Assembly: GCF_001552535.1 (NCBI RefSeq)
Contig: NZ_BCRJ01000073.1
Location: 1 to 64,000 of the forward strand
DNA from: Nocardioides jensenii JCM 1364 = NBRC 14755
Lineage (GTDB): Bacteria > Actinomycetota > Actinomycetes > Propionibacteriales > Nocardioidaceae
DNA length: 64,000 bases
Reading direction: 5' to 3'
Below are positions 18,599 through 28,810 of this stretch, piece after piece. The notes under the pieces are model-generated. The model made no database searches, was not told the DNA's origin, and saw only the letters and a program-made list of their open reading frames with translations. The position numbers were made by a program, and so were the translations under genes. Position 1 is the stretch's first letter. Each line of letters opens with the position of its first letter.

Positions 18599-19726
18599 TC
18601 ATCGATCCCTGACCGTGACGACCAGGCCGGCGTGGTCCGAGGGCCACAGGCCGGTCGCGGTGTCCCGGTCGTCCGTGGTGCCGCCCAGCACGGCCCCTTG
18701 TGTGATCGTGAAGCCCCGGCGTGCCCGGACGAAGACGAAGTCGAGCCGGTGATCCATCACCCCGGGTCGGGTGTCGCGCAGGCCGCTGGTCGTGCAACAC
18801 GTGTGGCCGGGGCCGGCCTCCGGAAGCCGATGCCAGGCGTCGGCGAATCCCGCGCCGGTGATCGCGCGGTAGGGCATGGAACGGCGCCCGGCGTCCGGGT
18901 CGGTGTTGCAGTCGCAGACCACCACGACCGGTCCATGAGTGGCGGCCGGGCCGGTGACCAGCTCGCGGACCTGGTTGTTGCTGACCCGGGGGTCGCCCAC
19001 CTCCAGGTGCGTGGCGATGAAGCGGAACCGATGGCCGGCGCGCTCGACGTCCACCCACGCATGGCCCCGGGTGAAGTCGACGACGCGACCCGGAAGATGC
19101 ATCGTGCGCCGGGCGGTGAAATGCCCGCGGCCGCGGTCCACGACGGTGAGGTCGTCGCCCTGGCGCATCAGCACGACGTCGCGCAGGGTCAGGCGCACGT
19201 CCCGAGCCCCAGCTCGGCCCCGCGAGCCGTAGCTCGCGAACTCCATGTCCATCTCGGAGATCTGGTTGACCACCCGGTAGCGGTGCCCGGTCGCGGTCAG
19301 GTCGGCGAGGAGGATCTCGAGGAAGTCGAGGTCGACTGCGGTGGCATTGGGTACGCCGACCCGCCGGGTCTCGAGTGGCCCGCTGCGCCACAGGGCGACC
19401 TCCTGCAAACCCACCAGGTCGGGCTCGGCGGCGGCGATCTCGCCGGCGATGAGCCGCGCGCGGACCCGGTAGGCGGTCTTGTCGACGTTGTCCCGGGCCT
19501 CGTGCATGGCGTGGGCGGTGACGTCCACCTGCCGCCGCCTGGCCTCCGGTGCGGTCGCGGCGTCGAAGACCGGGAAGATGTTGGTGCCCAGAAAGACGTT
19601 GCGCGTCATCACGGTCAGGGGTGCACCGAACCCGTGGTGTGTGCGGTCGGCCCGGCTGGTCACCAGTGCGGACACGGTGACGAGCAGGGCAAGCGCGCCG
19701 GCGACGGCGACACGGATGATCGGCAT
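18599..19726 (-). CDS. secreted or anchored endonuclease/exonuclease/phosphatase-family protein
   Basis: This 375-residue EEP-fold protein has an N-terminal signal or anchor helix (residues 4-24), TRNVFLGTN, the metal-binding glutamate in VGLQEV, FIATHLEVGD, the CDCNTDP strand and the terminal SDHAGL catalytic Asp-His. This order fits the metal-dependent phosphodiesterase fold. It may be a nuclease, sphingomyelinase-like enzyme or phosphatase acting outside the cytoplasm. It is cotranscribed with the downstream glycosyltransferase (7-nt gap). Confidence 0.78.
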   Translation of the reverse strand: MPIIRVAVAGALALLVTVSALVTSRADRTHHGFGAPLTVMTRNVFLGTNIFPVFDAATAPEARRRQVDVTAHAMHEARDNVDKTAYRVRARLIAGEIAAAEPDLVGLQEVALWRSGPLETRRVGVPNATAVDLDFLEILLADLTATGHRYRVVNQISEMDMEFASYGSRGRAGARDVRLTLRDVVLMRQGDDLTVVDRGRGHFTARRTMHLPGRVVDFTRGHAWVDVERAGHRFRFIATHLEVGDPRVSNNQVRELVTGPAATHGPVVVVCDCNTDPDAGRRSMPYRAITGAGFADAWHRLPEAGPGHTCCTTSGLRDTRPGVMDHRLDFVFVRARRGFTITQGAVLGGTTDDRDTATGLWPSDHAGLVVTVRDR

Positions 19727-19860
19727 GCGTGATTCCCCCCAAGAAAGCCCGCCCAAAGATAGTGGGTCGACCCGGCCGAATCCCAAGCGGGGCAGGGTTT
19801 TCCTGCCGGAAACACGAGCGCAGCAACCGGGCAACACCGGCGATCCATGCTGGACCCTCC

Positions 19861-19886
19861 GGGGCGCCCCGACGACGTGGCGCCCC
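19861..19886 (+). other. hairpin in the leader of the ACT-GNAT gene
   Basis: GGGGCGCC (19861-19868) pairs with GGCGCCCC (19879-19886) over 10 nt, ending 33 nt before the ATG. No riboswitch family is recognised. Confidence 0.4.
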
Positions 19887-19919
19887 GGATCCAGATCTCG
19901 AGAACCGAAGGGGACGCCC

Positions 19920-20822
19920 ATGTTGTGGCGAGTTCGGATGACCCTGCCCGATCGGCCCGGAGCGCTCGCCCTGCTGGCTGCCAACTGCGGCACGTCCGGG
20001 GTGAACATCCTGGGGCTGCAGATATTTCCCGGCATCGAGTCGGTCACCGACGAGCTGGTGCTGCGGTGCCCCGAGCACTGGCGGCTGAGGGACATCGCCG
20101 AGCTCGTGGAGAGGTCCGGTGGAGAGTCGGTCTCCGGTGCGCGGTGCACCGAGCAGGCGCTCGCCGACCAGCCGGCGCGCTACGTGCAGGCGGCCCGGAC
20201 GGTCCTGGCCCAGCCCGCGGCGTTCCCGGAGGTGGTGGCCCGGCTCTTCGACGCCGAGGCGGACCTGGTCGTCGATTCCCTGTCCGTGGTCCAGGACGTG
20301 ATGGAGATGCAGGTCGGTGACGTGCTGGTCCAGGTGCGTCGTACGGCACCTTTCACCGCCACCGAGCACGCCCGCGGATCGGCGATGGCCGACCTGGTCA
20401 ACGACGTGCTCAACCGCGGCCGACTCGAGCCCTCGCCGCTGCGGCCGGTGCCGAGCCGCCGACTGGGCAGGGGCGCCAGCCCTGGGTACGTCGTCGAGGA
20501 GGGGGTGGTCATGGCGCGCGTCGAGGGAACCGTCGTCGGCGTCGCGAGCCTGGGTGACGCCGACGCCGATGGGAGCACCCCGGTCAGCCTGAGGGTCGAC
20601 CCTGCCTGGCAACGACGAGGGATCGGCACGAGGCTGTTGATCGACGTCGGGCGGTTGGCCAGCTCCCGTGGTGTGACCGAGCTCCTGCTGACCACGAGGG
20701 TCGACAACCAGGCGGTGCTCCCGATGGTGCTGGCGGCCGGACTCAAGGGTCGGATCAGGATGGCGGGCGACGCGTTGACGGTGCGGATCCCGGTGCACGA
20801 GCTCAAGCCGCTCCCGGCTTAG
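19920..20822 (+). CDS. ACT-domain GNAT acetyltransferase
   Basis: This 300-residue protein has an N-terminal ACT-like small-ligand domain (residues 1-75: RVRMTLPDRPGALALLA with GVNILGLQ) and a GNAT domain at the C terminus (LRVDPAWQRRGIGTRLLID, residues about 222-240). ACT domains typically bind amino acids, so acetylation may be allosterically controlled by one (inference). The ATG follows AAGGGGA. It lies 33 bp before guaB, but guaB has its own leaderless promoter. The substrate is unknown. Confidence 0.72.
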   Translation: MLWRVRMTLPDRPGALALLAANCGTSGVNILGLQIFPGIESVTDELVLRCPEHWRLRDIAELVERSGGESVSGARCTEQALADQPARYVQAARTVLAQPAAFPEVVARLFDAEADLVVDSLSVVQDVMEMQVGDVLVQVRRTAPFTATEHARGSAMADLVNDVLNRGRLEPSPLRPVPSRRLGRGASPGYVVEEGVVMARVEGTVVGVASLGDADADGSTPVSLRVDPAWQRRGIGTRLLIDVGRLASSRGVTELLLTTRVDNQAVLPMVLAAGLKGRIRMAGDALTVRIPVHELKPLPA

Positions 20823-22355
<1,533 letters not shown>

Positions 22356-22395
22356 CCCGTTCCGGTCGCGAGCCGTGGATTGTTGTCGCGCCAAC

Positions 22396-22414
22396 GGGGC
22401 ATGCTTGATGCCCG
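22396..22414 (+). terminator. possible weak terminator after guaB
   Basis: GGGCAT, 5 nt, ATGCCC (22397-22413) is a short perfect hairpin about 40 nt after the guaB stop, without a U tract. Confidence 0.3.
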
Positions 22415-22445
22415 AACCGGGAATTCTTGACGTCGGGGAGTGATG

Positions 22446-22988
22446 ATGGGCTCGGGAACACGCACAACGACCGCAGGCATCGGGGTGGCAGCCCTGGTGG
22501 CCTGCCTGGTCACGGGGTTCGTCCTCGACGGTCAGGAACCTGAGGGCCTGGCCGCACCCACCGGGGGCAGCATCGGCTCGGGCAGCAAGGACCCCACGGG
22601 CGGGGACGGATCGTCGAGTTCAGACAGCGGTGACGCCGAAGGTGCCGAGCTGGTGGCCGACTACAAGTTGGTGTTCCCGCTCCCCGCCGGTGCGGTGTCC
22701 TACACCCCCGACTCGCCTCTGCCGGACCACGACTACTACCGGCTTGCCGGCAACCGGGACTCTGCGGCGGCGCTGAAGGAGAAGCTCGTCAGCGACCTGA
22801 CCGATCTCGGCTATGAGTGGGACCACGACGTGGCGCAGCGCTCCGGGCCCGAGCCGCTGACCGAGACCGCCTGGAACGGCCAGGTGCACAAGGGGGACGA
22901 GCTCATCGGCGACATCCGGGTCGAGCTGTTCGAGGAGCAGGTCACGAACGAGGCTGACTACATCATGATCCAGGTGGGGTACCGGTGA
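22446..22988 (+). CDS. small exported or anchored protein of unknown function
   Basis: This protein of about 180 residues has an N-terminal hydrophobic segment (residues about 11-28), a Gly/Ser-rich linker (residues 35-65) and a compact soluble domain with alternating charged residues (AALKEKLVSDLTDLGYEWD). I recognise no family. GGGGAG is 5 nt before ATG 22446; the in-frame ATG 22443 and GTG 22440 are alternatives. Its TGA overlaps the GTG of the next gene, so the two are coupled. Confidence 0.65.
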   Translation: MGSGTRTTTAGIGVAALVACLVTGFVLDGQEPEGLAAPTGGSIGSGSKDPTGGDGSSSSDSGDAEGAELVADYKLVFPLPAGAVSYTPDSPLPDHDYYRLAGNRDSAAALKEKLVSDLTDLGYEWDHDVAQRSGPEPLTETAWNGQVHKGDELIGDIRVELFEEQVTNEADYIMIQVGYR

Positions 22989-23740
22989 ACGGCGGATGGT
23001 TCCCCGACCCGTCGGGTCGCTTCGGGCAGCGGTGGTACGACGGTCACTCCTGGACTGAGCGCGTGGTGGGTGCCAACGGCGCCGTGCTGAGCGACCCCAT
23101 TCCCGAGGGGACCGAGCCGTTCGCTCCGCCGGTGGCGCAGCGGATCGAACCGTCGGCTCCGCACCAGCCCGCAGCGCAGGCCTCTCTCGCCACGCATTCA
23201 CACCAGCCGCCTGAGCCCGTCGGATCACACCCGGCGCCAGACCACGCGCAGTCGTCGTACGCACCAGCGGCGGGGTCACGGCCGCGGCGCGGAGCTCCCG
23301 GCCTGCTGCTCGGTCTCGGCCTGATCGGGGTGCTCATGTCTGTGCTGAGCCTCTTCGTGCTGGCGTGGGCCGATGTCGACGAGGGCCGGGCCATCGACAT
23401 CACCTCCAACCTGGCGGACAACGACGTCAGCGCCGACGACGCGGGCCTGCTGCTGTGGAGCTTCTTCACCTTCGGCGCCTACCTGGCGCTGGCGGTCGTG
23501 CTGGTCGGCGTCGTCCTCGCGGGGGTTCCTCTTGCGGGTCGGTCCGGTGGTTGGCAGCGGATCGTCGGCGCCACCCTGGCCGGACTCGCCGCGCTCTACC
23601 AGACGGCAGCGGTCGCGAAGATCTTCGCCGGCGAGGCCTCGCCCGAGATCGGCGCCTGGGTCGGCGTGGCCGGCTACTTCGTGGTGATCGTCGCGATGGT
23701 CGTCGGCGGTCACCTGCGCCGCCCCCCGCCGCCCCGCTGA
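22985..23740 (+). CDS. DUF2510 membrane protein
   Basis: This 251-residue protein has an N-terminal DUF2510 motif (GGWFPDPSGRFGQRWYDG, residues 3-20), a Pro/Ala/His-rich linker to about residue 95, and four predicted membrane helices (about 98-122, 152-178, 185-205 and 215-238). DUF2510 is a small actinobacterial domain of unknown role, usually attached to membrane modules. It starts with GTG overlapping the upstream stop. Confidence 0.75.
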   Translation: MNGGWFPDPSGRFGQRWYDGHSWTERVVGANGAVLSDPIPEGTEPFAPPVAQRIEPSAPHQPAAQASLATHSHQPPEPVGSHPAPDHAQSSYAPAAGSRPRRGAPGLLLGLGLIGVLMSVLSLFVLAWADVDEGRAIDITSNLADNDVSADDAGLLLWSFFTFGAYLALAVVLVGVVLAGVPLAGRSGGWQRIVGATLAGLAALYQTAAVAKIFAGEASPEIGAWVGVAGYFVVIVAMVVGGHLRRPPPPR

Positions 23741-23744
23741 CCCA

Positions 23745-23808
23745 CGAGTCGTGCGTTGTGGTGCCTCGAGTTGTGGGTTCTCGCGCGCCGAGTCGTGCGT
23801 TGTCGTGC
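23745..23808. repeat. 20-bp direct repeat in the guaB3 upstream gap
   Basis: CGAGTCGTGCGTTGTGGTGC (23745-23764) and CGAGTCGTGCGTTGTCGTGC (23789-23808) differ at one base and are 44 bp apart; the spacer contains a degenerate relative. The array begins 4 nt after the DUF2510 stop. Confidence 0.85.
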
Positions 23809-23844
23809 GTGCAGTGGGCAATTCTCGTCCGCGCCGGCAACGGA

Positions 23845-23850
23845 TAGGCT
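23845..23850 (+). promoter_or_regulatory. -10 element of a leaderless promoter for guaB3
   Basis: TAGGCT ends 7 nt before the GTG at 23858. Confidence 0.55.
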
Positions 23851-23857
23851 GACCCGC

Positions 23858-24964
23858 GTGACTGAGATCGAGATCGGCAAGGCCAAGCGTGCCCGGCGCG
23901 CGTACTCCTTCGATGACATCGCCATCGTGCCCTCGCGGCGCACGCGCGACCCCGAAGAGGTCAGCGTCGCCTGGCAGATCGACGCCTACCGCTTCGAGCT
24001 GCCGGTCCTCGCCGCACCGATGGACTCGGTGATGTCGCCCGAGACCGCGATCGCGTTCGGCAAGCACGGCGGCCTGGGCGTGCTCGACCTCGAAGGCCTC
24101 TGGACCAGGTACGACGACCCGACGCCGCTGCTCGACGAGGTGGCGGGGCTGCGTGGCATTCGGGCCACCCAGCGCATGCAGGAGATCTACGCCGAGCCGG
24201 TCAGGGCCGAGCTGATCACCGCCCGGCTCAAGCAGATGCGTGAGTCCGGCGTGACGGTCGCGGGCTCGCTCTCACCGCAGCGGACCAAGGAGTTCGCCAA
24301 GACCGTGGTCGACGCGGGCGTCGACATGTTCGTCATCCGCGGCACGACGGTCTCGGCCGAGCACGTCTCCAGCCAGGCCGAGCCGCTCAACCTCAAGGAG
24401 TTCATCTACGAGCTCGACGTGCCGGTGATCGTGGGTGGGTGTGCGACCTACCAGGCCGCGCTGCACCTCATGCGCACCGGCGCGGCCGGCGTACTCGTCG
24501 GCTTCGGCGGCGGCGCGGCCCACACCACCCGCACCGTGCTCGGGGTGGCGGTGCCGATGGCCTCCGCGGTCGCCGACGTGGCTGCCGCCCGTCGTGACTA
24601 CATGGACGAGTCCGGTGGCCGCTACGTGCACGTCATCGCCGACGGCTCGATCGGTCGTTCGGGTGATGTCGCCAAGGCGATCGCCTGCGGCGCCGACGCG
24701 GTCATGGTCGGATCGCCGTTCGCCCGCGCCGACGATGCACCGGGCCGCGGGTTCCACTGGGGTGCCGAGGCCTGGCACGGCAAGCTGCCGCGGGGCGAAC
24801 GCGTCGAGTTCGGCACGATCGGCTCGCTCGAGGAGATCCTGTTCGGTCCGTCGCGAGTCGCCGACGGCACGATGAACCTGATCGGTGCGCTGAAGCGCTC
24901 GATGGCCACCACCGGCTACACGGAGCTCAAGGAGTTCCAGCGGGTCGAGGTCGTCGTCGAGTGA
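23858..24964 (+). CDS. guaB3: GuaB3 family IMP dehydrogenase-related protein
   Basis: This 368-residue TIM-barrel protein is related to GuaB but lacks the CBS domains. [17 protein letters not shown] starts the barrel, and [10 protein letters not shown] and [15 protein letters not shown] are conserved in GuaB3. The IMPDH catalytic GSxCxT loop is replaced by [15 protein letters not shown], so the classical cysteine is missing. IMPDH-like activity has been reported for a cyanobacterial GuaB3; the role in actinobacteria is less settled. The start at 23858 is supported by the leaderless -10 and gives the usual length. Confidence 0.9.
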   Translation: MTEIEIGKAKRARRAYSFDDIAIVPSRRTRDPEEVSVAWQIDAYRFELPVLAAPMDSVMSPETAIAFGKHGGLGVLDLEGLWTRYDDPTPLLDEVAGLRGIRATQRMQEIYAEPVRAELITARLKQMRESGVTVAGSLSPQRTKEFAKTVVDAGVDMFVIRGTTVSAEHVSSQAEPLNLKEFIYELDVPVIVGGCATYQAALHLMRTGAAGVLVGFGGGAAHTTRTVLGVAVPMASAVADVAAARRDYMDESGGRYVHVIADGSIGRSGDVAKAIACGADAVMVGSPFARADDAPGRGFHWGAEAWHGKLPRGERVEFGTIGSLEEILFGPSRVADGTMNLIGALKRSMATTGYTELKEFQRVEVVVE

Positions 24965-24990
24965 CTCGGGTTCTCCCGTGACACTGGCGC

Positions 24991-25050
24991 TCACCGCTGT
25001 GCACCGCATCCCAGTCACCCGCTGCGAGCAGGACGGTGCACCAGCGGTCA
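24991..25050. terminator. hairpin between convergent guaB3 and DUF1707 genes
   Basis: ACCGCTGTGCACCG (24993-25006) pairs with CGGTGCACCAGCGGT (25034-25048) with one bulged base and a 27-nt loop. It overlaps the stop codon of the minus-strand gene and could serve both directions. Confidence 0.5.
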
Positions 25051-25911
25051 CTCAGTGCAGGGGAGGTTGTCCTGCAGCACCTTGCCGGACATCGTGGTCC
25101 ACCAGATCAGGCACGACGTCGTGAACTTGTCGCCTGCGGCGACTGCCACCCCGGGCCTCCCACCGATGAGGATGACCGAGGTGCCGCGGGTCGGGAAGGT
25201 CGTGCGCCAGGTGGCTCGCTCCACGGCCGCGAGGTTGTCGAACATCGCGTCGATGTCGAGGTCGGCCAGGTCGACCGAGCCCGGCGGGAACTCGCGGTCG
25301 ATGACCCCGTCGGCGGCACCGTCGGAGTAGCTGCCGGCGTCGACGAAGTGTCCGTCCACGAACTGCCAGTGCTGGGGTCCGTCGGGGCTCCGCCGCGCGA
25401 CATTCACCTGACCGGCCTTGAACCCGAAGGCAACGGCCTCGGTCGTGCCGAACTGCTTGCGATAGATCTTCACGAAGTTGCGTACTCCCCTGCGGGTGAA
25501 GGAGTACTCCAACGGTGCCTTCTCCACGACGGGAGGGTCGGCCACCTCGACCGGTTCCTCGACCGGGTCCTGTTCGACCGCCGGAGCGGCCCGGTCCTGC
25601 CGGGGCGGCTCGGGCTTCTCGTCGTCGCCGCCGAAGATCGCGTACGCGCCGATGCCGAGCAGCAGCACCAGCGCCGCGACCAGTGCGGAGCGCCGCCGGC
25701 GCACGACGGCGGCGACCGGAGCGGCGACTTCCTGCAGGTCGGTGGTGAGCGCCTGCAGCTCACCCAGCGTGGTGGCGGTGAGTGCTCGGTGGGTGCGGTG
25801 CTCCCGCTCGGTCGGGCTCAGCTGTCCGTCGGCGTACGCCGTGTCGATCAGCTCCACCATGGCGGTGCGATCGCTGTCCTTGGCCCGCTGGCCCTCATGT
25901 GCCGGGTTCAC
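25048..25911 (-). CDS. DUF1707-domain membrane protein (paralog A)
   Basis: This 287-residue protein has an N-terminal DUF1707/SHOCT-like domain ([20 protein letters not shown] and [13 protein letters not shown], residues 9-55). One membrane helix (about 72-92) and an acidic Pro-rich linker lead to an outer domain of about 170 residues. It starts with GTG overlapping the TGA of paralog B. The two proteins share domain order and probably arose by tandem duplication. Function is unknown. Confidence 0.7.
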   Translation of the reverse strand: MNPAHEGQRAKDSDRTAMVELIDTAYADGQLSPTEREHRTHRALTATTLGELQALTTDLQEVAAPVAAVVRRRRSALVAALVLLLGIGAYAIFGGDDEKPEPPRQDRAAPAVEQDPVEEPVEVADPPVVEKAPLEYSFTRRGVRNFVKIYRKQFGTTEAVAFGFKAGQVNVARRSPDGPQHWQFVDGHFVDAGSYSDGAADGVIDREFPPGSVDLADLDIDAMFDNLAAVERATWRTTFPTRGTSVILIGGRPGVAVAAGDKFTTSCLIWWTTMSGKVLQDNLPCTE

Positions 25912-26756
25912 TGGCGGCCGATCACGAAGGGACGGCTCTCGGTCATGCGGCCGTCGAAGGTGATGGTGCGCCAACCGGTGTCGCCGTACGAGTTTCCTGC
26001 GCGGATCTCGATGAGCTGAGGGGAGTCCCCGATGTGAGGGCCGATGAAGACGTCGATGTCGGGATTGTCGACACCGAGGTACTTCCGGCTGTGCGCGACC
26101 TCGGCGAGCAGCCGGTCCAGGTCGATGAGGGACAGGTCCGCCTGCGCGTAGCCGAACGGGTCGTGCGAGGCCGAGATGATCGACTGCTCGAAGCCACGGT
26201 CGGGATACCAGTCCCAGTTCTGCAGCACGTCGGGGCGCTCGCTGCTGACCGGGCGCTTGAAGTGGACGAACCCGCCCTGGCGGAACCCGGCATCGAGGAT
26301 GATCGTGTCATCGAAGTTCTCCTGGTACTCGGTGAGGAAGTCCTGGAACCAGACCTTGGAGAGCGCATCGGGGACGAACTCGACTGGCTCGGCGATCTCG
26401 GGCGGCTCGACCGGAGCCACGTAGGGGGCCGCGGCCGCCGGCTCCTTGGCGGGTTCGTCGCCGCCCGAGAAGACGATCCACGCCCCGGTGCCGACCAGCA
26501 CGAGCACGGCTGCTGCCATGGCGACCAGCGGCAGTCTCGAGCTGGGTGCCGGCGGGCGGGGGACCACGTCGTGGCCCTGGAGGTCGCGCACCAGCACGTC
26601 GAGGTCGTCGAGGGTGCGTGCACTCAGTGCCCGGGAGACACGCAGCTCACGGTCGGTCTCGGAGAGCTGCCCGTCGACGTACGCCTGACCGAGCACGTCA
26701 ACCACGCGATCGCGATCGGCGTCGCGTGCCCGGACCGTGCCGTTGCCCCCTGTCAT
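25908..26756 (-). CDS. DUF1707-domain membrane protein (paralog B)
   Basis: This 282-residue protein has the same layout as its downstream paralog: DUF1707 domain (RDADRDRVVDVLGQAYVDGQ, residues 10-29, and TLDDLDVLVRDLQG), a membrane helix near residues 70-90, an acidic Pro/Ala linker and an outer domain. The ATG at 26756 lies 6 nt after TATTGT, one of the best -10 hexamers in the window, so it is almost certainly leaderless. The frame upstream of this ATG is open but not coding. Function is unknown. Confidence 0.72.
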   Translation of the reverse strand: MTGGNGTVRARDADRDRVVDVLGQAYVDGQLSETDRELRVSRALSARTLDDLDVLVRDLQGHDVVPRPPAPSSRLPLVAMAAAVLVLVGTGAWIVFSGGDEPAKEPAAAAPYVAPVEPPEIAEPVEFVPDALSKVWFQDFLTEYQENFDDTIILDAGFRQGGFVHFKRPVSSERPDVLQNWDWYPDRGFEQSIISASHDPFGYAQADLSLIDLDRLLAEVAHSRKYLGVDNPDIDVFIGPHIGDSPQLIEIRAGNSYGDTGWRTITFDGRMTESRPFVIGRQ

Positions 26757-26762
26757 GGGGAG

Positions 26763-26768
26763 ACAATA
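26763..26768 (-). promoter_or_regulatory. -10 element of a leaderless promoter
   Basis: TATTGT on the minus strand ends 6 nt before the ATG of the DUF1707 pair. Confidence 0.6.
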
Positions 26769-26852
26769 CTTGGCAAGGGCAGGCGCGTGGCGCATGCGTA
26801 CGCCGAGTGACCGCCCGCGGGCCTGCCACTGCAGCCCTGACACACTGGCCGC

Positions 26853-28580
26853 ATGAGCCAGCCGAGCGCCCTCAGCCCCCAGTCCCGGACCGATGCCCTG
26901 CAAGCCCTGGTCGCCACCGCCGACCACGGTGGTGAGCTCGATGTGCTCGTCGTGGGTGGGGGAGTGGTCGGTGCCGGCACCGCGCTCGACGCGGTCACCC
27001 GTGGCCTCTCGACCGGACTGATCGAGCAGCGCGACTTCGCCTCAGGCACGTCGAGCCGCAGCAGCAAGCTGATCCACGGCGGCCTGCGCTACCTGGAGAT
27101 GTTCGACTTCGGGTTGGTCCGCGAGGCGCTCGAGGAGCGCGGGCTCCTGCTCACCCGTCTCGCCCCTCACCTGGTCCGACCGGTGCCGTTCCTCTACCCA
27201 CTGCACAAGACCCTCGAGCGGCCGTACGTCGGCGCCGGGCTGGTGCTCTACGACGCGATGGCGATGGCCGGCAAGTACGACATGGGCGTGCCGAAGCACA
27301 AGCACCTGTTCCGTCGCCAGGTCGCCCGCATCGCACCCGACCTCAAGACCGAGGAGCTGACCGGCGCGATCCGCTACTACGACTGCCAGGTCGACGACGC
27401 CAGGCTGGTGATGACGATCGCCCGCACCGCGGCCACGCACGGTGCCCACGTGGCCACCCGCACCAAGGTGATCGGCTTCGTGCGCGAGGGCGAGCGGGTG
27501 GTCGGCGTCCGCGCGATCGACCTCGAGACCGGGCGCGAGTTCGAGGTGCGTGCCAGGGTCGTGGTCAACGCAGCGGGTGTGTGGACCGACGAGATCCAGG
27601 AGATGGTCGGCGGCCGTGGATCGCTCAACGTCCAGGCCAGCAAGGGGATCCACCTTGTCGTGCCGCGTGACCGGATCCGGTCCGAGGCCGGCTTCATCAC
27701 CAAGACCGAGAAGTCGGTGCTGTTCGTCATCCCGTGGGGACGGCACTGGATCATCGGCACCACCGACACCGCCTGGGACCTCGACAAGGCGCACCCGGCG
27801 GCGTCGAAGGCCGACATCGACTACCTGTTGACCCACGTCAACAAGATCCTTCGCGAGCCGCTCGACCACGACGACGTCGAGGGCGTGTACGCCGGCCTGC
27901 GGCCGCTGTTGAAGGGCGAGTCCGAGCCGACGTCGCGGATCTCTCGCGAGCACACCGTGGTCACTCCGGTGCCGGGGCTGGTGATGATTGCCGGCGGCAA
28001 GCTCACGACGTACCGGGTGATGGCCCGCGACGCGATCGAGGCGGCAGCGCACTCGCTGAAGACGACGGTGAACCTGACCGTGCGCGACTCGATCACCGAC
28101 CGGGTGCCTCTGGTCGGGGCCGACGGGTTCGAGACCCGCTCGAACCAGCGCGTGCTGCTGGCTCGCCGCAGCGGGCTCCACGTGGCGCGCATCGACCACC
28201 TCCTCGGCAGGTACGGCGACCTGGTCGACGAGGTGCTGGCCCTGCTCGCTGAGCGTCCCGAGCTGCGCATGCCGCTCGAGGGCGCCGAGGACCATCTCGC
28301 CGCCGAGGTGGTCTACGCAGTGACCCACGAGGGCGCCCAGCACCTCGACGACGTGCTGACCCGGCGGACCCGCATCTCCATCGAGATGTTCGACCGGGGC
28401 GTCGCGACCGCTCCGACGGTGGCCGCGTTGATGGGCGGCGAGCTCGGCTGGGACGACGCCCGCATCGCGGAGGAGGTCGACCACTACCTGCGACGGGTGG
28501 AGGCCGAGCGGCAGAGCCAGGCCAAGCTCACCGACCAGGAGGCTGACGAGGCCCGGGTGCAGGTCAAGGACATCGTCTGA
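26853..28580 (+). CDS. glpD: glycerol-3-phosphate dehydrogenase (FAD)
   Basis: This 575-residue flavoenzyme oxidises sn-glycerol 3-phosphate to dihydroxyacetone phosphate at the membrane and passes electrons to the quinone pool. The FAD loop VVGGGVVGAGTALD is at residues 33-46; SSRSSKLIHGGLRYLE and the GGKLTTYR motif near residue 386 are diagnostic. The C-terminal extension (from about 410) is the usual capping domain. No glpF or glpK is adjacent. CACACT 6 nt before the ATG may be a leaderless -10. Confidence 0.94.
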   Translation: MSQPSALSPQSRTDALQALVATADHGGELDVLVVGGGVVGAGTALDAVTRGLSTGLIEQRDFASGTSSRSSKLIHGGLRYLEMFDFGLVREALEERGLLLTRLAPHLVRPVPFLYPLHKTLERPYVGAGLVLYDAMAMAGKYDMGVPKHKHLFRRQVARIAPDLKTEELTGAIRYYDCQVDDARLVMTIARTAATHGAHVATRTKVIGFVREGERVVGVRAIDLETGREFEVRARVVVNAAGVWTDEIQEMVGGRGSLNVQASKGIHLVVPRDRIRSEAGFITKTEKSVLFVIPWGRHWIIGTTDTAWDLDKAHPAASKADIDYLLTHVNKILREPLDHDDVEGVYAGLRPLLKGESEPTSRISREHTVVTPVPGLVMIAGGKLTTYRVMARDAIEAAAHSLKTTVNLTVRDSITDRVPLVGADGFETRSNQRVLLARRSGLHVARIDHLLGRYGDLVDEVLALLAERPELRMPLEGAEDHLAAEVVYAVTHEGAQHLDDVLTRRTRISIEMFDRGVATAPTVAALMGGELGWDDARIAEEVDHYLRRVEAERQSQAKLTDQEADEARVQVKDIV

Positions 28581-28590
28581 CCCTGCCGGA

Positions 28591-28610
28591 TTCCCCGGTG
28601 CACCCGGGAA
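28591..28610 (+). terminator. possible terminator after glpD
   Basis: TTCCCCGG, 4 nt, CCCGGGAA forms an imperfect hairpin 10 nt after the glpD stop. Confidence 0.35.
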
Positions 28611-28666
28611 ACCGGCGGCCGAGGGGGAACCGGCGAGGGGCGGGTCAAGTTCACGTCACGAACGAA

Positions 28667-28707
28667 TAAATCCTTTCGTGTGTCCTCTGGCACGTAAATT
28701 CTTTCGT
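28667..28707 (+). promoter_or_regulatory. candidate operator for the aldehyde dehydrogenase/aminotransferase operon
   Basis: TAAATCCTTTCGT (28667-28679) and TAAATTCTTTCGT (28695-28707) are 13-bp direct repeats with one mismatch, 28 bp apart, in an AT-rich island that stands out from the surrounding sequence. TAGCCT at 28711-28716 just after them may be the -10. Confidence 0.5.
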
Positions 28708-28810
28708 TGCTAGCCTGATTGAACAAGGAATCTCCGACAGGAGGCCTGTTCGTCGCTGCGTACGCATCGCCGCGACGGACACCACCCAGCACCCATCTGG
28801 AGGAACCACC

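Noticed and set aside
23858..24964. Second catalytically standard IMP dehydrogenase
   Set aside because: The GSxCxT catalytic cysteine loop and CBS domains are missing, so it is GuaB3, not a second GuaB.
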